Shown here: one piece after another, positions 15,445 to 22,074 of the stretch
How the letters are laid out: each line of letters opens with the position of its first letter
Position numbering within the stretch: position 1 is the stretch's first letter
Source: Thermacetogenium sp. UBA5472
GTDB lineage: Bacteria; Bacillota; DSM-12270; Thermacetogeniales; Thermacetogeniaceae
Direction of reading: 5' to 3'
Assembly (NCBI GenBank): GCA_002426495.1
Contig: DIQC01000041.1
Span: 1-22,074 of the forward strand
Length of the DNA: 22,074 nucleotides
Translations under genes and position numbers: made by a program
The notes under the pieces: generated by a model
Told to the model about the DNA's origin: nothing
Database searches by the model: none
What the model saw: only the letters and a program-made list of their open reading frames with translations

Positions 15445-16755
15445 ATGGTGACCATTAAAGTTGTTCATTATATAAACCAATTTTATGCAGGAATCGGTGG
15501 CGAGGAAAAAGCTGATCACAGACCTGAAGTTCGGGAGGGTGTGGTCGGACCGGGGATGGCCTTCCAGAAGACTTTTGGTGAAGAGGCAGAGATAAAGGCA
15601 ACTGTCATCTGCGGTGATACTTATTTTAATGAAAACTTAGAGACTGCTACCTCTGAAGTTATTGCTATGATCGAGAAGTACAGCCCAGATGTGGTTATCT
15701 GCGGCCCGGCCTTCAATGCTGGCCGCTATGGGGTAGCCAGTGGTGCAGTGGCTAAAGCTGTCCATGAAAAACTGGGTGTTCCGGTGGTTTCCGGTATGTA
15801 TCCGGAAAACCCCGGTGTGGATATATATAAAAAATATGCCTATATCATAGAAACCGCCAACTCAGCGGTGGGAATGAGAAAAGCAGTGCAGCCTATGGCC
15901 AAGTTGGTAATAAAATTGGCTAGGGGCGAACAGGTCGGTTCCCCTGAGGATGAAGGCTATATTTCCAGGGGCATCCGCCAGAATTACTTTGCTGCTGAGC
16001 GAGGCTCCAAGCGTGCTGTGAATATGCTGATCAATAAGCTCAAAGATGTGGATTATACTACTGAGTATCCGATGCCAGTATTTGATCGGGTGTCTCCCAG
16101 TGCAGCCATCAAAGATATTACAAAAGCGAAAGTTGCCGTTCTTTCTTCAGGTGGTCCGGTTCCCAAGGGAAATCCAGACCATATCGAGTCTTCCAGCGCA
16201 TCCAAGTATGGCAAGTATAGCCTGCAGGGAATCGATGACTTGAACCCTGAAAACAGCGAAACAGCCCATGGTGGATATGACCCGGTTTATGCCAATGAGG
16301 ACCTGGATCGAGTTCTTCCGGTGGATGTTCTCAAGGAGATGGAGAAGGCCGGTGAAATCGGCTCACTGTATGAATACTGGTACGCTACTGTGGGCAATGG
16401 CACTTCTGTGGCCAATGCCAAGAAATTCGCTGCAGAGATAGCAGGTGAACTTAAAAGTAGTGGAGTGGATGCGGTTATCCTGACCTCCACCTGAGGAACC
16501 TGCACACGTTGCGGTGCAACGATGGTCAAAGAAATTGAGAAAACGGGAATTCCAGTAGTGCATATGTGTACTATTGTGCCTATTTCCTTGACAGTTGGAG
16601 CCAACAGGATTGTTCCTGCTGTGGCTATACCACACCCTTTGGGGGATCCATCCCTCAGTAGGGAAGAAGAGAAAAAAATGCGCAGGAAACTGGTAGAGAA
16701 AGCATTAAACGCACTTCAGACCGAGGTTGATGGACAAACAGTATTCGATAAGTAG
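15445..16755 (+). CDS. grdB: glycine reductase complex selenoprotein B, gamma subunit (GrdB), UGA = selenocysteine
   Basis: GrdB is the selenoprotein subunit of protein B of glycine reductase. The frame opens at ATG 15445 after AAGGGGG and runs to an in-frame TGA at 16492-16494. It then continues without interruption to TAG 16753-16755, giving 436 residues with Sec350. The UGA lies in the family motif ILTST-U-GTCTRCGATM, with Cys353 and Cys356 forming UxxCxxC. The residues beyond it (GIPVVHMCTIVPISLTVGA, HPLGDPSLS, LQTEVDGQTVF) are conserved GrdB sequence, so this is read-through rather than a broken gene. A SECIS-like hairpin follows the UGA. A standard caller would cut the protein at 349 residues. 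Function needs selenocysteine insertion genes and GrdA, none of which is in the window. Confidence 0.95.
16492..16521 (+). promoter_or_regulatory. selenocysteine codon and bacterial SECIS-like hairpin in grdB
   Basis: Twelve bases after the UGA (16492-16494), CGTTGC (16507-16512) pairs perfectly with GCAACG (16516-16521) around the loop GGT. Bacterial SECIS elements sit in this position and have a small loop with unpaired G. It lies within the coding sequence and overlaps the two cysteine codons. Confidence 0.75.
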
Positions 16756-16890
16756 CTGCAAGAGGCGGGAGAATCGGAGAAGGTTCTCGCCACCCACTGA
16801 TGCGCTGAGACGCATGGACGGTTCTCGCGTCTCAGCGACGTGAGACGGGGAAGGTTCTTGTGAGACGAAAGAACCGTCCACGTGTCCCGG
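16756..16890. repeat. palindromic repeat block with AGAACCGTCC core between grdB and grdX
   Basis: GGACGGTTCT (16816-16825) and AGAACCGTCC (16870-16879) form a 10-bp inverted repeat. Inside it CGTCTCA (16828-16834) pairs with TGAGACG (16841-16847). Related GAGAC, TCTCGC and GGTTCTCGCC pieces lie just upstream. The core AGAACCGTCC recurs near 21969 before the tRNA gene. This looks like a dispersed palindromic intergenic element. No protein-coding function is apparent; frames through it are not family-like. Confidence 0.65.
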
Positions 16891-16941
16891 GGATGGTGTC
16901 CGGTGACTGTCTCCGCATGTACCCGAAAGGGGTTTAGAATA

Positions 16942-17319
16942 ATGAAAATCAGATGCCTTACAAACAACCCAATGGTCATTGAAAGAGGGCTTCCCTTTGT
17001 GGAAGCACTGCCAGGCATCTCGGTTGTGCAGCTGTTTATGGTTGTCAAAGAAGAAATCAGCAAAGGATACCAACTTGTCACACACCCACTGACCGGCAAT
17101 ATAGGACCAGACAGAAATCCCTATAAAACTATTGTGTTGACAGGTGTTCCAGGTAAAGTGGATTCCAGGAGTTTGGAGATCATGGAACAGGCTATTGTCT
17201 TTGCCAACAGCTTTAGTAAAGGACAGATGCAGCGAAACTGGGACAGTGATACTTTAAAGGATTTGCAGTTAATTGATCTGGATTTTATTAAGGGATATCT
17301 TAATAAAGAATTAATATGA
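16942..17319 (+). CDS. grdX: GrdX family protein
   Basis: GrdX is a small protein of unknown biochemical role found in glycine, sarcosine and betaine reductase gene clusters. The 125-residue product begins MKIRCLTNNPMVIE, the TNNP motif being typical of the family, and continues with HPLTGNIGPDRNPYKTIVL, another recognisable stretch. I chose ATG 16942, about nine bases after GAAAGGGG; the frame stays open upstream to GTG 16882, but that extension lies in the palindromic repeat block. In known clusters grdX often comes first, before the thioredoxin genes and grdE; here it lies after grdB, separated by 186 bases. Cytosolic, no membrane segment. Confidence 0.85.
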   Translation: MKIRCLTNNPMVIERGLPFVEALPGISVVQLFMVVKEEISKGYQLVTHPLTGNIGPDRNPYKTIVLTGVPGKVDSRSLEIMEQAIVFANSFSKGQMQRNWDSDTLKDLQLIDLDFIKGYLNKELI

Positions 17320-17325
17320 AAAAGT

Positions 17326-17354
17326 TTGTCACTGACTATCATCTGTGCTATAAT
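17326..17354 (+). promoter_or_regulatory. strong promoter of the T-box transcript
   Basis: TTGTCA (17326-17331) and a perfect TATAAT (17349-17354) with a 17-base spacer, plus an extended -10 TGC immediately before TATAAT. It begins only seven bases after the grdX stop codon. Confidence 0.8.
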
Positions 17355-17360
17355 GACTTT

Positions 17361-17621
17361 TAATTATTAAGATTGCTAGTGGCTGAGAAGGGGACCAGTA
17401 AGCCTGTCTGGCCTTACAGAGAGTCGGCGGTTGGTGTAAGCCGGCAGGAAGACAGACCGAATCCACCCTGGAGCCTGCTTTGAAAACCTGTTATGCAGGG
17501 CAAAAAAGCACAGGTGGTTCTGTTAGAAACTGTTAGAGAGGATGTCAGAATTTTATTCTGTCATTAATTTGGGTGGCAACGCGGGTATCAACTCCCGTCC
17601 CTTAAGTGGGACGGGAGTTTT
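17361..17621 (+). promoter_or_regulatory. T-box riboswitch leader, probably serine-specific (UCC)
   Basis: All landmarks of a T-box are present: GAAGGGGACCAGTAA in lower stem I, ACAGAGAG and CGGTTGGTGTAAGCCGG in distal stem I, and the T-box core GGGTGGCAACGCGGG (from about 17570). The probable specifier is TCC at 17462-17464 within CGAATCCACCC, a serine codon. The antiterminator bulge TGGC would pair with a GCCA 3' end, as expected for tRNA-Ser with discriminator G. Uncharged tRNA-Ser would allow readthrough into the aminotransferase and serA genes. The specifier assignment rests on context and alignment by eye. Confidence 0.85.
17591..17621 (+). terminator. T-box leader terminator
   Basis: ACTCCCGTCCC (17591-17601) pairs perfectly with GGGACGGGAGT (17608-17618) around a 6-base loop, followed by a short T-run. 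It competes with the antiterminator that includes the T-box core just upstream. Confidence 0.85.
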
Positions 17622-17659
17622 ATATTATATTGAGTAGGATCTTAAAGGAGGTTCTCAAA

Positions 17660-18817
17660 ATGGAGGAAAAACAATATTTAATGCTGCCCGGTCCTACAAC
17701 TGTCCCTCCCAATGTTTTACGGGGAATGGCGAAACCGATGATCAACCATCGGGGACCGGAATTCAAAGAACTTTTTACTGGACTGACTGAGGTACTGAAA
17801 AATGTTTTTCGCACGAAAAATGATGTAATAATTTTTCCTTCCGCTGGTTCCGGGGGAATGGAGGCTGCAGTAGTAAACTTCATCTCTCCGGGGGAAAAGG
17901 TGGTTGTGGTCTCTATCGGCAACTTTGGTGACCGCTTCGCCAAAATCTGCGAGACCTTCGGCGCAGTTGTAGAGAAAATCGATTTCCCCTGGGGAACAGC
18001 TGCTGATCCGGAACTGCTGGCAGATGTCATTAAAAAAGATACTGATCAAGAGATCAGAGCAGTCTATGTTACTCATAATGAAACATCAACAGGAGTGACC
18101 AATGACCTGCCAAAATTAAGAAAGGCATTGGGGGATCATCCGGCTCTCTTCATCGTTGACTCGGTCAGTGGGCTGGGGGCCATGGAACTGGGAACCGATG
18201 CCTGGAACCTGGATGTTGTGGTAGCCGGTTCCCAGAAGAGTTTTATGATCCCTCCAGGACTCTCTTTTGTCTCAGTGAGTGAGCGAGCCTGGGAAGTGGC
18301 AAAGAAATGCACTAATGCCCGTTATTACTGGGATCTTTTAGATGCAAGAAAATACGCTGAAAAGGGCCAAACCCCCTATACCCCGGCTATTCCTCAGCTG
18401 AACGCTTTAGCTGAGTCTTTACAAATGATCAAAAACGAGGGTTTACCCCAGGTTTTCGCCAGGCACAGGCTGCTGAGAGATATGGTGCGGGCCGGGGTCC
18501 GAGCCCAGGGCCTAGAGTTACTGGTTGCGGATGATGTGGCTTCCTGTGCTGTCACCGCTGTTCTGGCACCTGCCGGCAGCGATGCCGACACTATTCGCTC
18601 CACACTCAGGGATAGATTTAACGTGGTGGTCGCCGGGGGTCAGAACCAGCTGAAAAACAAGATCTTTCGCATTGGCCACCTGGGCTATGTGCAAGAACTA
18701 GACATACTGACAGTCTTGGCTGCCCTGGAAATGTCTCTAGCTATCAATGGCTTACCGGTGAACTTAGGGCAGGGTGTCAGGGCTGCTCAGGAAATTGCCA
18801 TGAAGGCTAACGCCTAA
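17660..18817 (+). CDS. class V aminotransferase (alanine-glyoxylate / serine-pyruvate type), probable serine pathway transaminase
   Basis: This is a PLP-dependent fold-type I aminotransferase of the AGT/SPT group. The 385 residues begin at ATG 17660, nine bases after AAAGGAGG; an upstream in-frame start would lie inside the T-box terminator. The N-terminal LPGPTTVPPNVL and PMINHRGPEF motifs are diagnostic. IVDSVSGLGAMEL holds the PLP-ring aspartate (Asp167), and AGSQKSFMIPPG holds the Schiff-base lysine (Lys193). It sits under a serine T-box and ends 16 bases before serA, with no separate serC in view. It probably transaminates 3-phosphohydroxypyruvate or hydroxypyruvate in serine synthesis. 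Glyoxylate-glycine interconversion is the main alternative; substrate cannot be told from sequence. Confidence 0.88.
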   Translation: MEEKQYLMLPGPTTVPPNVLRGMAKPMINHRGPEFKELFTGLTEVLKNVFRTKNDVIIFPSAGSGGMEAAVVNFISPGEKVVVVSIGNFGDRFAKICETFGAVVEKIDFPWGTAADPELLADVIKKDTDQEIRAVYVTHNETSTGVTNDLPKLRKALGDHPALFIVDSVSGLGAMELGTDAWNLDVVVAGSQKSFMIPPGLSFVSVSERAWEVAKKCTNARYYWDLLDARKYAEKGQTPYTPAIPQLNALAESLQMIKNEGLPQVFARHRLLRDMVRAGVRAQGLELLVADDVASCAVTAVLAPAGSDADTIRSTLRDRFNVVVAGGQNQLKNKIFRIGHLGYVQELDILTVLAALEMSLAINGLPVNLGQGVRAAQEIAMKANA

Positions 18818-18833
18818 AAGGATGGTGAAGGAA

Positions 18834-20426
18834 ATGAAGGAAAGACCGAAAATTATTGTCGGTGATAAAATAGTTGACGAGGCCATGGAGATGCTCAGGG
18901 CTGAGGCAGATGTGGATCTGAAGATAGGGATCACACAGCCTGAATTAGAAGAAATTATCGAAAACTATGATGCCCTCATCGTGCGCAGTGTCCCCAAAGT
19001 AACAGAAGAGGTTATCAAAAGGGGAAAACGGTTGAAAGTGGTTGGCCGTGCCGGCAACGGTGTAGATAATATTAATTTGGATGCTGCCACACGCCAGGGA
19101 ATTGTGGTTGTCAACACCCCGGACAGCAACAGCTTTTCCGCCGGGGAGCAGACCATCGCTTTAATGCTGGCATCTGCCAGGAATCTTCCCCAGGCCCATC
19201 AAACCATCAAAAATGGTGGCTGGGGACGGAGCCTCTTTATGGGCAGTGAACTCTATGGGAAAACAGTAGGGATCGTTGGTTTGGGAAGGATCGGTTCCTT
19301 TGTGGCGACTCGCCTCAATGCTTTCAATATGCGGGTCATTGCTTATGATCCATATATTCCATTAGAACGCTTTAAGCGCTTTGGAGCAGAGCGCATAGAA
19401 ACCTTAAATGATTTGGTGTGCCAAGCAGATTTCATTACAGTACATACCCCCAAAACCGAGGAGACCATCGGCATGATCGGCAAAGAGCAGTTCCAGCTCG
19501 CCAAAAAGGGTGTGCGTGTTGTCAACTGCGCCAGGGGTGGAATTATCGATGAAAAAGCCTTAGCCTGGGCCTTGCAGGATGGTATCGTGGCCAGTGCTGG
19601 CCTTGATGTTTACAGCAAAGAGCCTTGTACAGACAACCCCCTTGTGGAATTTGACAATGTTGTAGTCACTCCACATCTGGGTGCTACTACCTATGAGGCC
19701 CAGCGCCGGGTAGGTACTGATCTGGCACATTACGTGCTGGATGCTCTAAAAGGAGAGATCGTTCCCAATACAGTAAATATCCCCTGTCTGCTGGGTGAAG
19801 AGATCGATACCATGAGGCCATTATTGCAATTGGCCGAGTATCTAGGGAAGCTCTACTACCAGCTGGAAAGTGTGCCCCTAGAAAGGGTAGAGATCACTTA
19901 CCATGGAGAAATCGCCAAAAAGGAAACGGGAATCATCACCCTAGCCTTTTTGAAGGGACTGCTATCTCCTGTTATGGGGGACAGTGTTAATCTGGTTAAT
20001 GCCACCTGGCTTGCTGAAAACCGTGGCCTAAAGGTCAGTGAACACCTGGATGAGACTAGTGCATCGGGGCATGTCAGTCTGATTTCCGTTGTTTGCGCAG
20101 GAAATGGGACAAAAGCGGAATATGCCGGTACACTGGCCTGGGATATGAGTCCCCACATCGTCCAGATGAACCAGTACCAGATCGATGTAGTTCCTACCCC
20201 CCATATGCTCTTCGTAGAGCAGCATGACCGTCCGGGAGTAGTCGGGTTTTTGGCATCGGTCTTGGGTGAGGATAAAGTAAATATAGCGATGATGCAGGTA
20301 GCGCGTAAGACAAAGGATGAGGAAGCCATGATGGTTCTGAATATAGACTCACCTGCTGAGGAAGCGACATTGAATAAGCTGCGTGATTCTGGCAAGCTGG
20401 TGAGTGTTAAGGTAGTCAATATGTAG
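18834..20426 (+). CDS. serA: D-3-phosphoglycerate dehydrogenase
   Basis: SerA oxidises 3-phosphoglycerate to 3-phosphohydroxypyruvate with NAD, the first step of serine synthesis. The protein is the long form (about 530 residues): substrate and nucleotide domains with the dinucleotide motif GLGRIG, the catalytic residues in NCARGG (Arg), SKEP (Glu) and TPHLGA (His), then an intervening domain and a C-terminal ACT domain (FVEQHDRPGVVGFLASVL), the usual site for serine feedback. I prefer ATG 18834, about six bases after AGGATGGTG, the same unusual Shine-Dalgarno as before remB; ATG 18822 would overlap that site and add four residues. It is cotranscribed with the aminotransferase upstream. Confidence 0.95.
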   Translation: MKERPKIIVGDKIVDEAMEMLRAEADVDLKIGITQPELEEIIENYDALIVRSVPKVTEEVIKRGKRLKVVGRAGNGVDNINLDAATRQGIVVVNTPDSNSFSAGEQTIALMLASARNLPQAHQTIKNGGWGRSLFMGSELYGKTVGIVGLGRIGSFVATRLNAFNMRVIAYDPYIPLERFKRFGAERIETLNDLVCQADFITVHTPKTEETIGMIGKEQFQLAKKGVRVVNCARGGIIDEKALAWALQDGIVASAGLDVYSKEPCTDNPLVEFDNVVVTPHLGATTYEAQRRVGTDLAHYVLDALKGEIVPNTVNIPCLLGEEIDTMRPLLQLAEYLGKLYYQLESVPLERVEITYHGEIAKKETGIITLAFLKGLLSPVMGDSVNLVNATWLAENRGLKVSEHLDETSASGHVSLISVVCAGNGTKAEYAGTLAWDMSPHIVQMNQYQIDVVPTPHMLFVEQHDRPGVVGFLASVLGEDKVNIAMMQVARKTKDEEAMMVLNIDSPAEEATLNKLRDSGKLVSVKVVNM

Positions 20427-20434
20427 GATAGAAG

Positions 20435-20470
20435 TCAGCCCCAACTGATGGTTTTTTAGGGTGGGGCTGA
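20435..20470 (+). terminator. possible terminator hairpin after serA
   Basis: TCAGCCCCA (20435-20443) pairs perfectly with TGGGGCTGA (20462-20470) across an 18-base loop that itself contains TTTTTT. No U-tract follows the stem, so termination strength is uncertain and serS could share the serA transcript. Confidence 0.4.
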
Positions 20471-20611
20471 ACTTGCATTATTGCTTCAATGAGATGAGGG
20501 TTTAAACAGCGCTTTTGTCTGCTGTGGCATCCTCTGGTTCAGGAAGCAGCATATTTTTGTCTAGATTCCGTATAGATATTGTGGAAAAACGGTTCCGAAA
20601 GGGTGAAACAC

Positions 20612-21880
20612 TTGTTAGATCTGAAGTTTATCCGCAGTAATCAGAAAGTTGTCGAAGAGGCACTTGTTAAGCGCAACAATGATTTTGAACTGGAACAGGT
20701 GCTGGCCTATGATCAAGAACGGCGTAGCCTCATTGCTGAAAGCGAGAACCTGAAAAGCAGGCGCAATACCCTTTCTCAGGAGGTAGGGAAGCTCAAAGCG
20801 GCCAAAGAGGATGCCACAAAGATTATGGATGAGGTAAGGGGGATTTCTGGTCAGATCAAGGGGATGGATCAACAGCTGGCAGATCTTGACGATAAGTTGA
20901 ATCAGCAGCTGCTTATGATCCCCAATATTCCTCATGAATCGGTGCCTGTAGGGAATGATGAGGAGGACAATGTTGTCCTGCGGATAGAGGGAGAAACACC
21001 AAAATTCAGTTTTACACCACTGCCTCACTGGGATATAGGGGAAGGCTTAGACCTGCTGGATTTTGAACGAGGGGTGAAGCTGGCCGCCGCACGGTTTACT
21101 GTGCTTAAAGGATGGGGGGCGAAACTGGAGCGAGCCCTGGTCAACTTTATGCTTGATCTGCATACAACAGAGCATGGCTATACGGAAGTATTTCCTCCTT
21201 TTCTGGTTAACCGCCAAACGATGACCGGTACTGGGCAGCTCCCTAAATTTGAAGATGACCTCTTTTTATGTGAAAAGAATGAACTATTCCTGATCCCTAC
21301 GGCAGAGGTTCCTGTAACAAATCTTTACAGCTCAGAGATTCTATCAGAGGAAGATCTGCCTATTTACCATACCGCCTATACAGCCTGCTTCAGAGCTGAA
21401 GCCGGTGCTGCTGGGCGTGATACCAGGGGATTGATCAGGCAGCACCAGTTTAATAAAGTCGAATTAGTTAAATTTACAAAACCAGGCGAGTCTTATCTTG
21501 AATTAGAGAGACTGCTCCATGATGCTGAGGAAGTGCTGCACCGGTTAAGGCTGCCTTACCGGGTGGTCACCCTCTCTACCGGCGACCTGGGCTTCTCTGC
21601 AGCCAAAACCTACGACCTGGAGGTCTGGTTCCCTGCAGCGGGCACCTACCGGGAGATCTCTTCCTGCAGTAATTTTGAGGACTTCCAGGCCAGGCGTGCC
21701 AATATTCGCTATCGGCCTGAACAAGGAGCAAAGCCGCGCTTTGTACATACCCTCAACGGCTCTGGCTTAGCCATTGGGCGCACACTAGCTGCAGTTTTGG
21801 AGAACTATCAGCAGGAGGATGGGACAGTAGTCGTCCCAGAAGCACTGCGCCCATACATGGGCATAGATGTAATAAGTTAG
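20612..21880 (+). CDS. serS: serine-tRNA ligase
   Basis: SerS charges tRNA-Ser (and tRNA-Sec) with serine. The 422-residue protein has the family layout: an N-terminal antiparallel coiled coil (about 30-100) that grips the long variable arm, and a class II catalytic core with motif 2 (CFRAEAGAAGRDTRGLIRQH) and motif 3 (GSGLAIGRTLAAVLENYQ). I chose TTG 20612, six bases after GAAAGGGTG, because the protein then starts MLDLKFIRSN as in other SerS; GTG 20603 and TTG 20579 are in frame but less likely. It lies 185 bases after serA and just before a tRNA-Ser gene. No separate T-box is visible in that gap. Confidence 0.96.
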   Translation: MLDLKFIRSNQKVVEEALVKRNNDFELEQVLAYDQERRSLIAESENLKSRRNTLSQEVGKLKAAKEDATKIMDEVRGISGQIKGMDQQLADLDDKLNQQLLMIPNIPHESVPVGNDEEDNVVLRIEGETPKFSFTPLPHWDIGEGLDLLDFERGVKLAAARFTVLKGWGAKLERALVNFMLDLHTTEHGYTEVFPPFLVNRQTMTGTGQLPKFEDDLFLCEKNELFLIPTAEVPVTNLYSSEILSEEDLPIYHTAYTACFRAEAGAAGRDTRGLIRQHQFNKVELVKFTKPGESYLELERLLHDAEEVLHRLRLPYRVVTLSTGDLGFSAAKTYDLEVWFPAAGTYREISSCSNFEDFQARRANIRYRPEQGAKPRFVHTLNGSGLAIGRTLAAVLENYQQEDGTVVVPEALRPYMGIDVIS

Positions 21881-21960
21881 TGGTTGGTGGTTAGTGTCTC
21901 CCACTTCTGACCACTAAACCGTTAATTTGGGGGGTTGTCACACAGTCTGCCATCCCTCTT

Positions 21961-21987
21961 GACACAAGAGAACCGTCCCTTTGTGTC
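21961..21987. repeat. short palindromic repeat with AGAACCGTCC core
   Basis: GACACAA (21961-21967) pairs with TTGTGTC (21981-21987), with GAGAACCGTCCCT in the loop. The core is shared with the repeat block after grdB. It lies immediately upstream of the tRNA promoter. No T-run follows, so it is a weak terminator candidate for serS at best. Confidence 0.5.
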
Positions 21988-21993
21988 TTCAAA

Positions 21994-22023
21994 TTGACAG
22001 TTGTTTGTACTGTGTGCTATACT
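21994..22023 (+). promoter_or_regulatory. promoter of the tRNA-Ser gene
   Basis: A perfect TTGACA (21994-21999) and TATACT (22018-22023) with an 18-base spacer and an extended -10 TGC, ending 31 bases before the mature tRNA 5' end. Confidence 0.8.
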
Positions 22024-22054
22024 GTTAGTCGATCTTTGAGGCATATTGCCTTGT

Positions 22055-22074
22055 GGAGGGGTGTCCGAGCGGTT
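22055..22074 (+). tRNA. tRNA-Ser, 5' end only (cut by the window edge)
   Basis: The last 20 bases, GGAGGGGTGTCCGAGCGGTT, match the acceptor stem and D-arm start of bacterial tRNA-Ser (GGAG-AGGTGTCCGAG type). The anticodon lies outside the window, so the isoacceptor is unknown. The gene follows serS, as in several Clostridia. Confidence 0.85.

Noticed and set aside
16492..16494. In-frame TGA in grdB as a nonsense mutation, with a separate downstream gene from 16522
   Set aside because: The downstream residues are conserved GrdB sequence in the same frame, the UGA lies in the family's UxxCxxC motif, and a SECIS-like hairpin follows.
16882..16941. N-terminal extension of grdX from GTG 16882
   Set aside because: The extension lies beside the palindromic repeat block, lacks a good ribosome binding site, and family members begin at the TNNP motif as with ATG 16942.
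16705..17099. Minus-strand frames of about 127 residues across the repeat block and grdX
   Set aside because: Two overlapping frames in different phases, both reading through inverted repeats; antisense to grdX.
19898..20419. 173-residue minus-strand frame inside serA
   Set aside because: Shadow of the serA ACT-domain region with no ribosome binding site or family resemblance.

Overview
This is the replication-origin neighbourhood of a Gram-positive anaerobe, most likely a member of the Clostridia. The support is the gene order rsmG-mnmE-jag-yidC-yidD-rnpA-rpmH / dnaA-dnaN-recF-remB-gyrB-gyrA, strong AGGAGG-type ribosome binding sites, sigma-A promoters, a T-box leader and a UGA-encoded selenoprotein of glycine reductase. 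TTG starts are frequent (dnaA, dnaN, gyrA, grdE and serS as I call them). I cannot name the genus.

Layout. Positions 1-418 are mostly non-coding, with a possible short gene remnant. Positions 419-5010 are all on the minus strand: rsmG, mnmE, then the rpmH-rnpA-yidD-yidC-jag operon, read from a consensus promoter and closed by a terminator. The usual mnmG between mnmE and rsmG is missing; a palindrome-rich 180-base spacer sits there instead. Positions 5011-5219 are the divergent rpmH/dnaA region with DnaA boxes. From 5220 on, all genes lie on the plus strand: dnaA, the dnaA-dnaN spacer (DnaA box, GC-rich cluster and DnaA-trio array, so the likely unwinding site), dnaN, recF, remB, gyrB and gyrA. 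Transcription diverges from the origin on both sides, as expected for genes co-oriented with replication.

Past gyrA the content turns to glycine and serine metabolism. A leader with the conserved 3' half of a glycine riboswitch and an overlapping terminator precedes grdE and grdB, the substrate-specific protein B of glycine reductase. grdE is a proprotein with an Asn-Cys cleavage site. grdB has an in-frame UGA (Sec350) followed by a SECIS-like hairpin. A palindromic repeat block and grdX follow. The partners grdA, grdC and grdD are not in the window.

Next comes a T-box leader (probable specifier UCC, serine) controlling a class V aminotransferase and serA, then serS and the start of a tRNA-Ser gene with its own strong promoter. 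The right-hand half is therefore a glycine-consumption module under apparent glycine control, beside a serine supply and serine charging module under tRNA-Ser control.

No CRISPR array, transposase, prophage gene or rRNA gene is visible.
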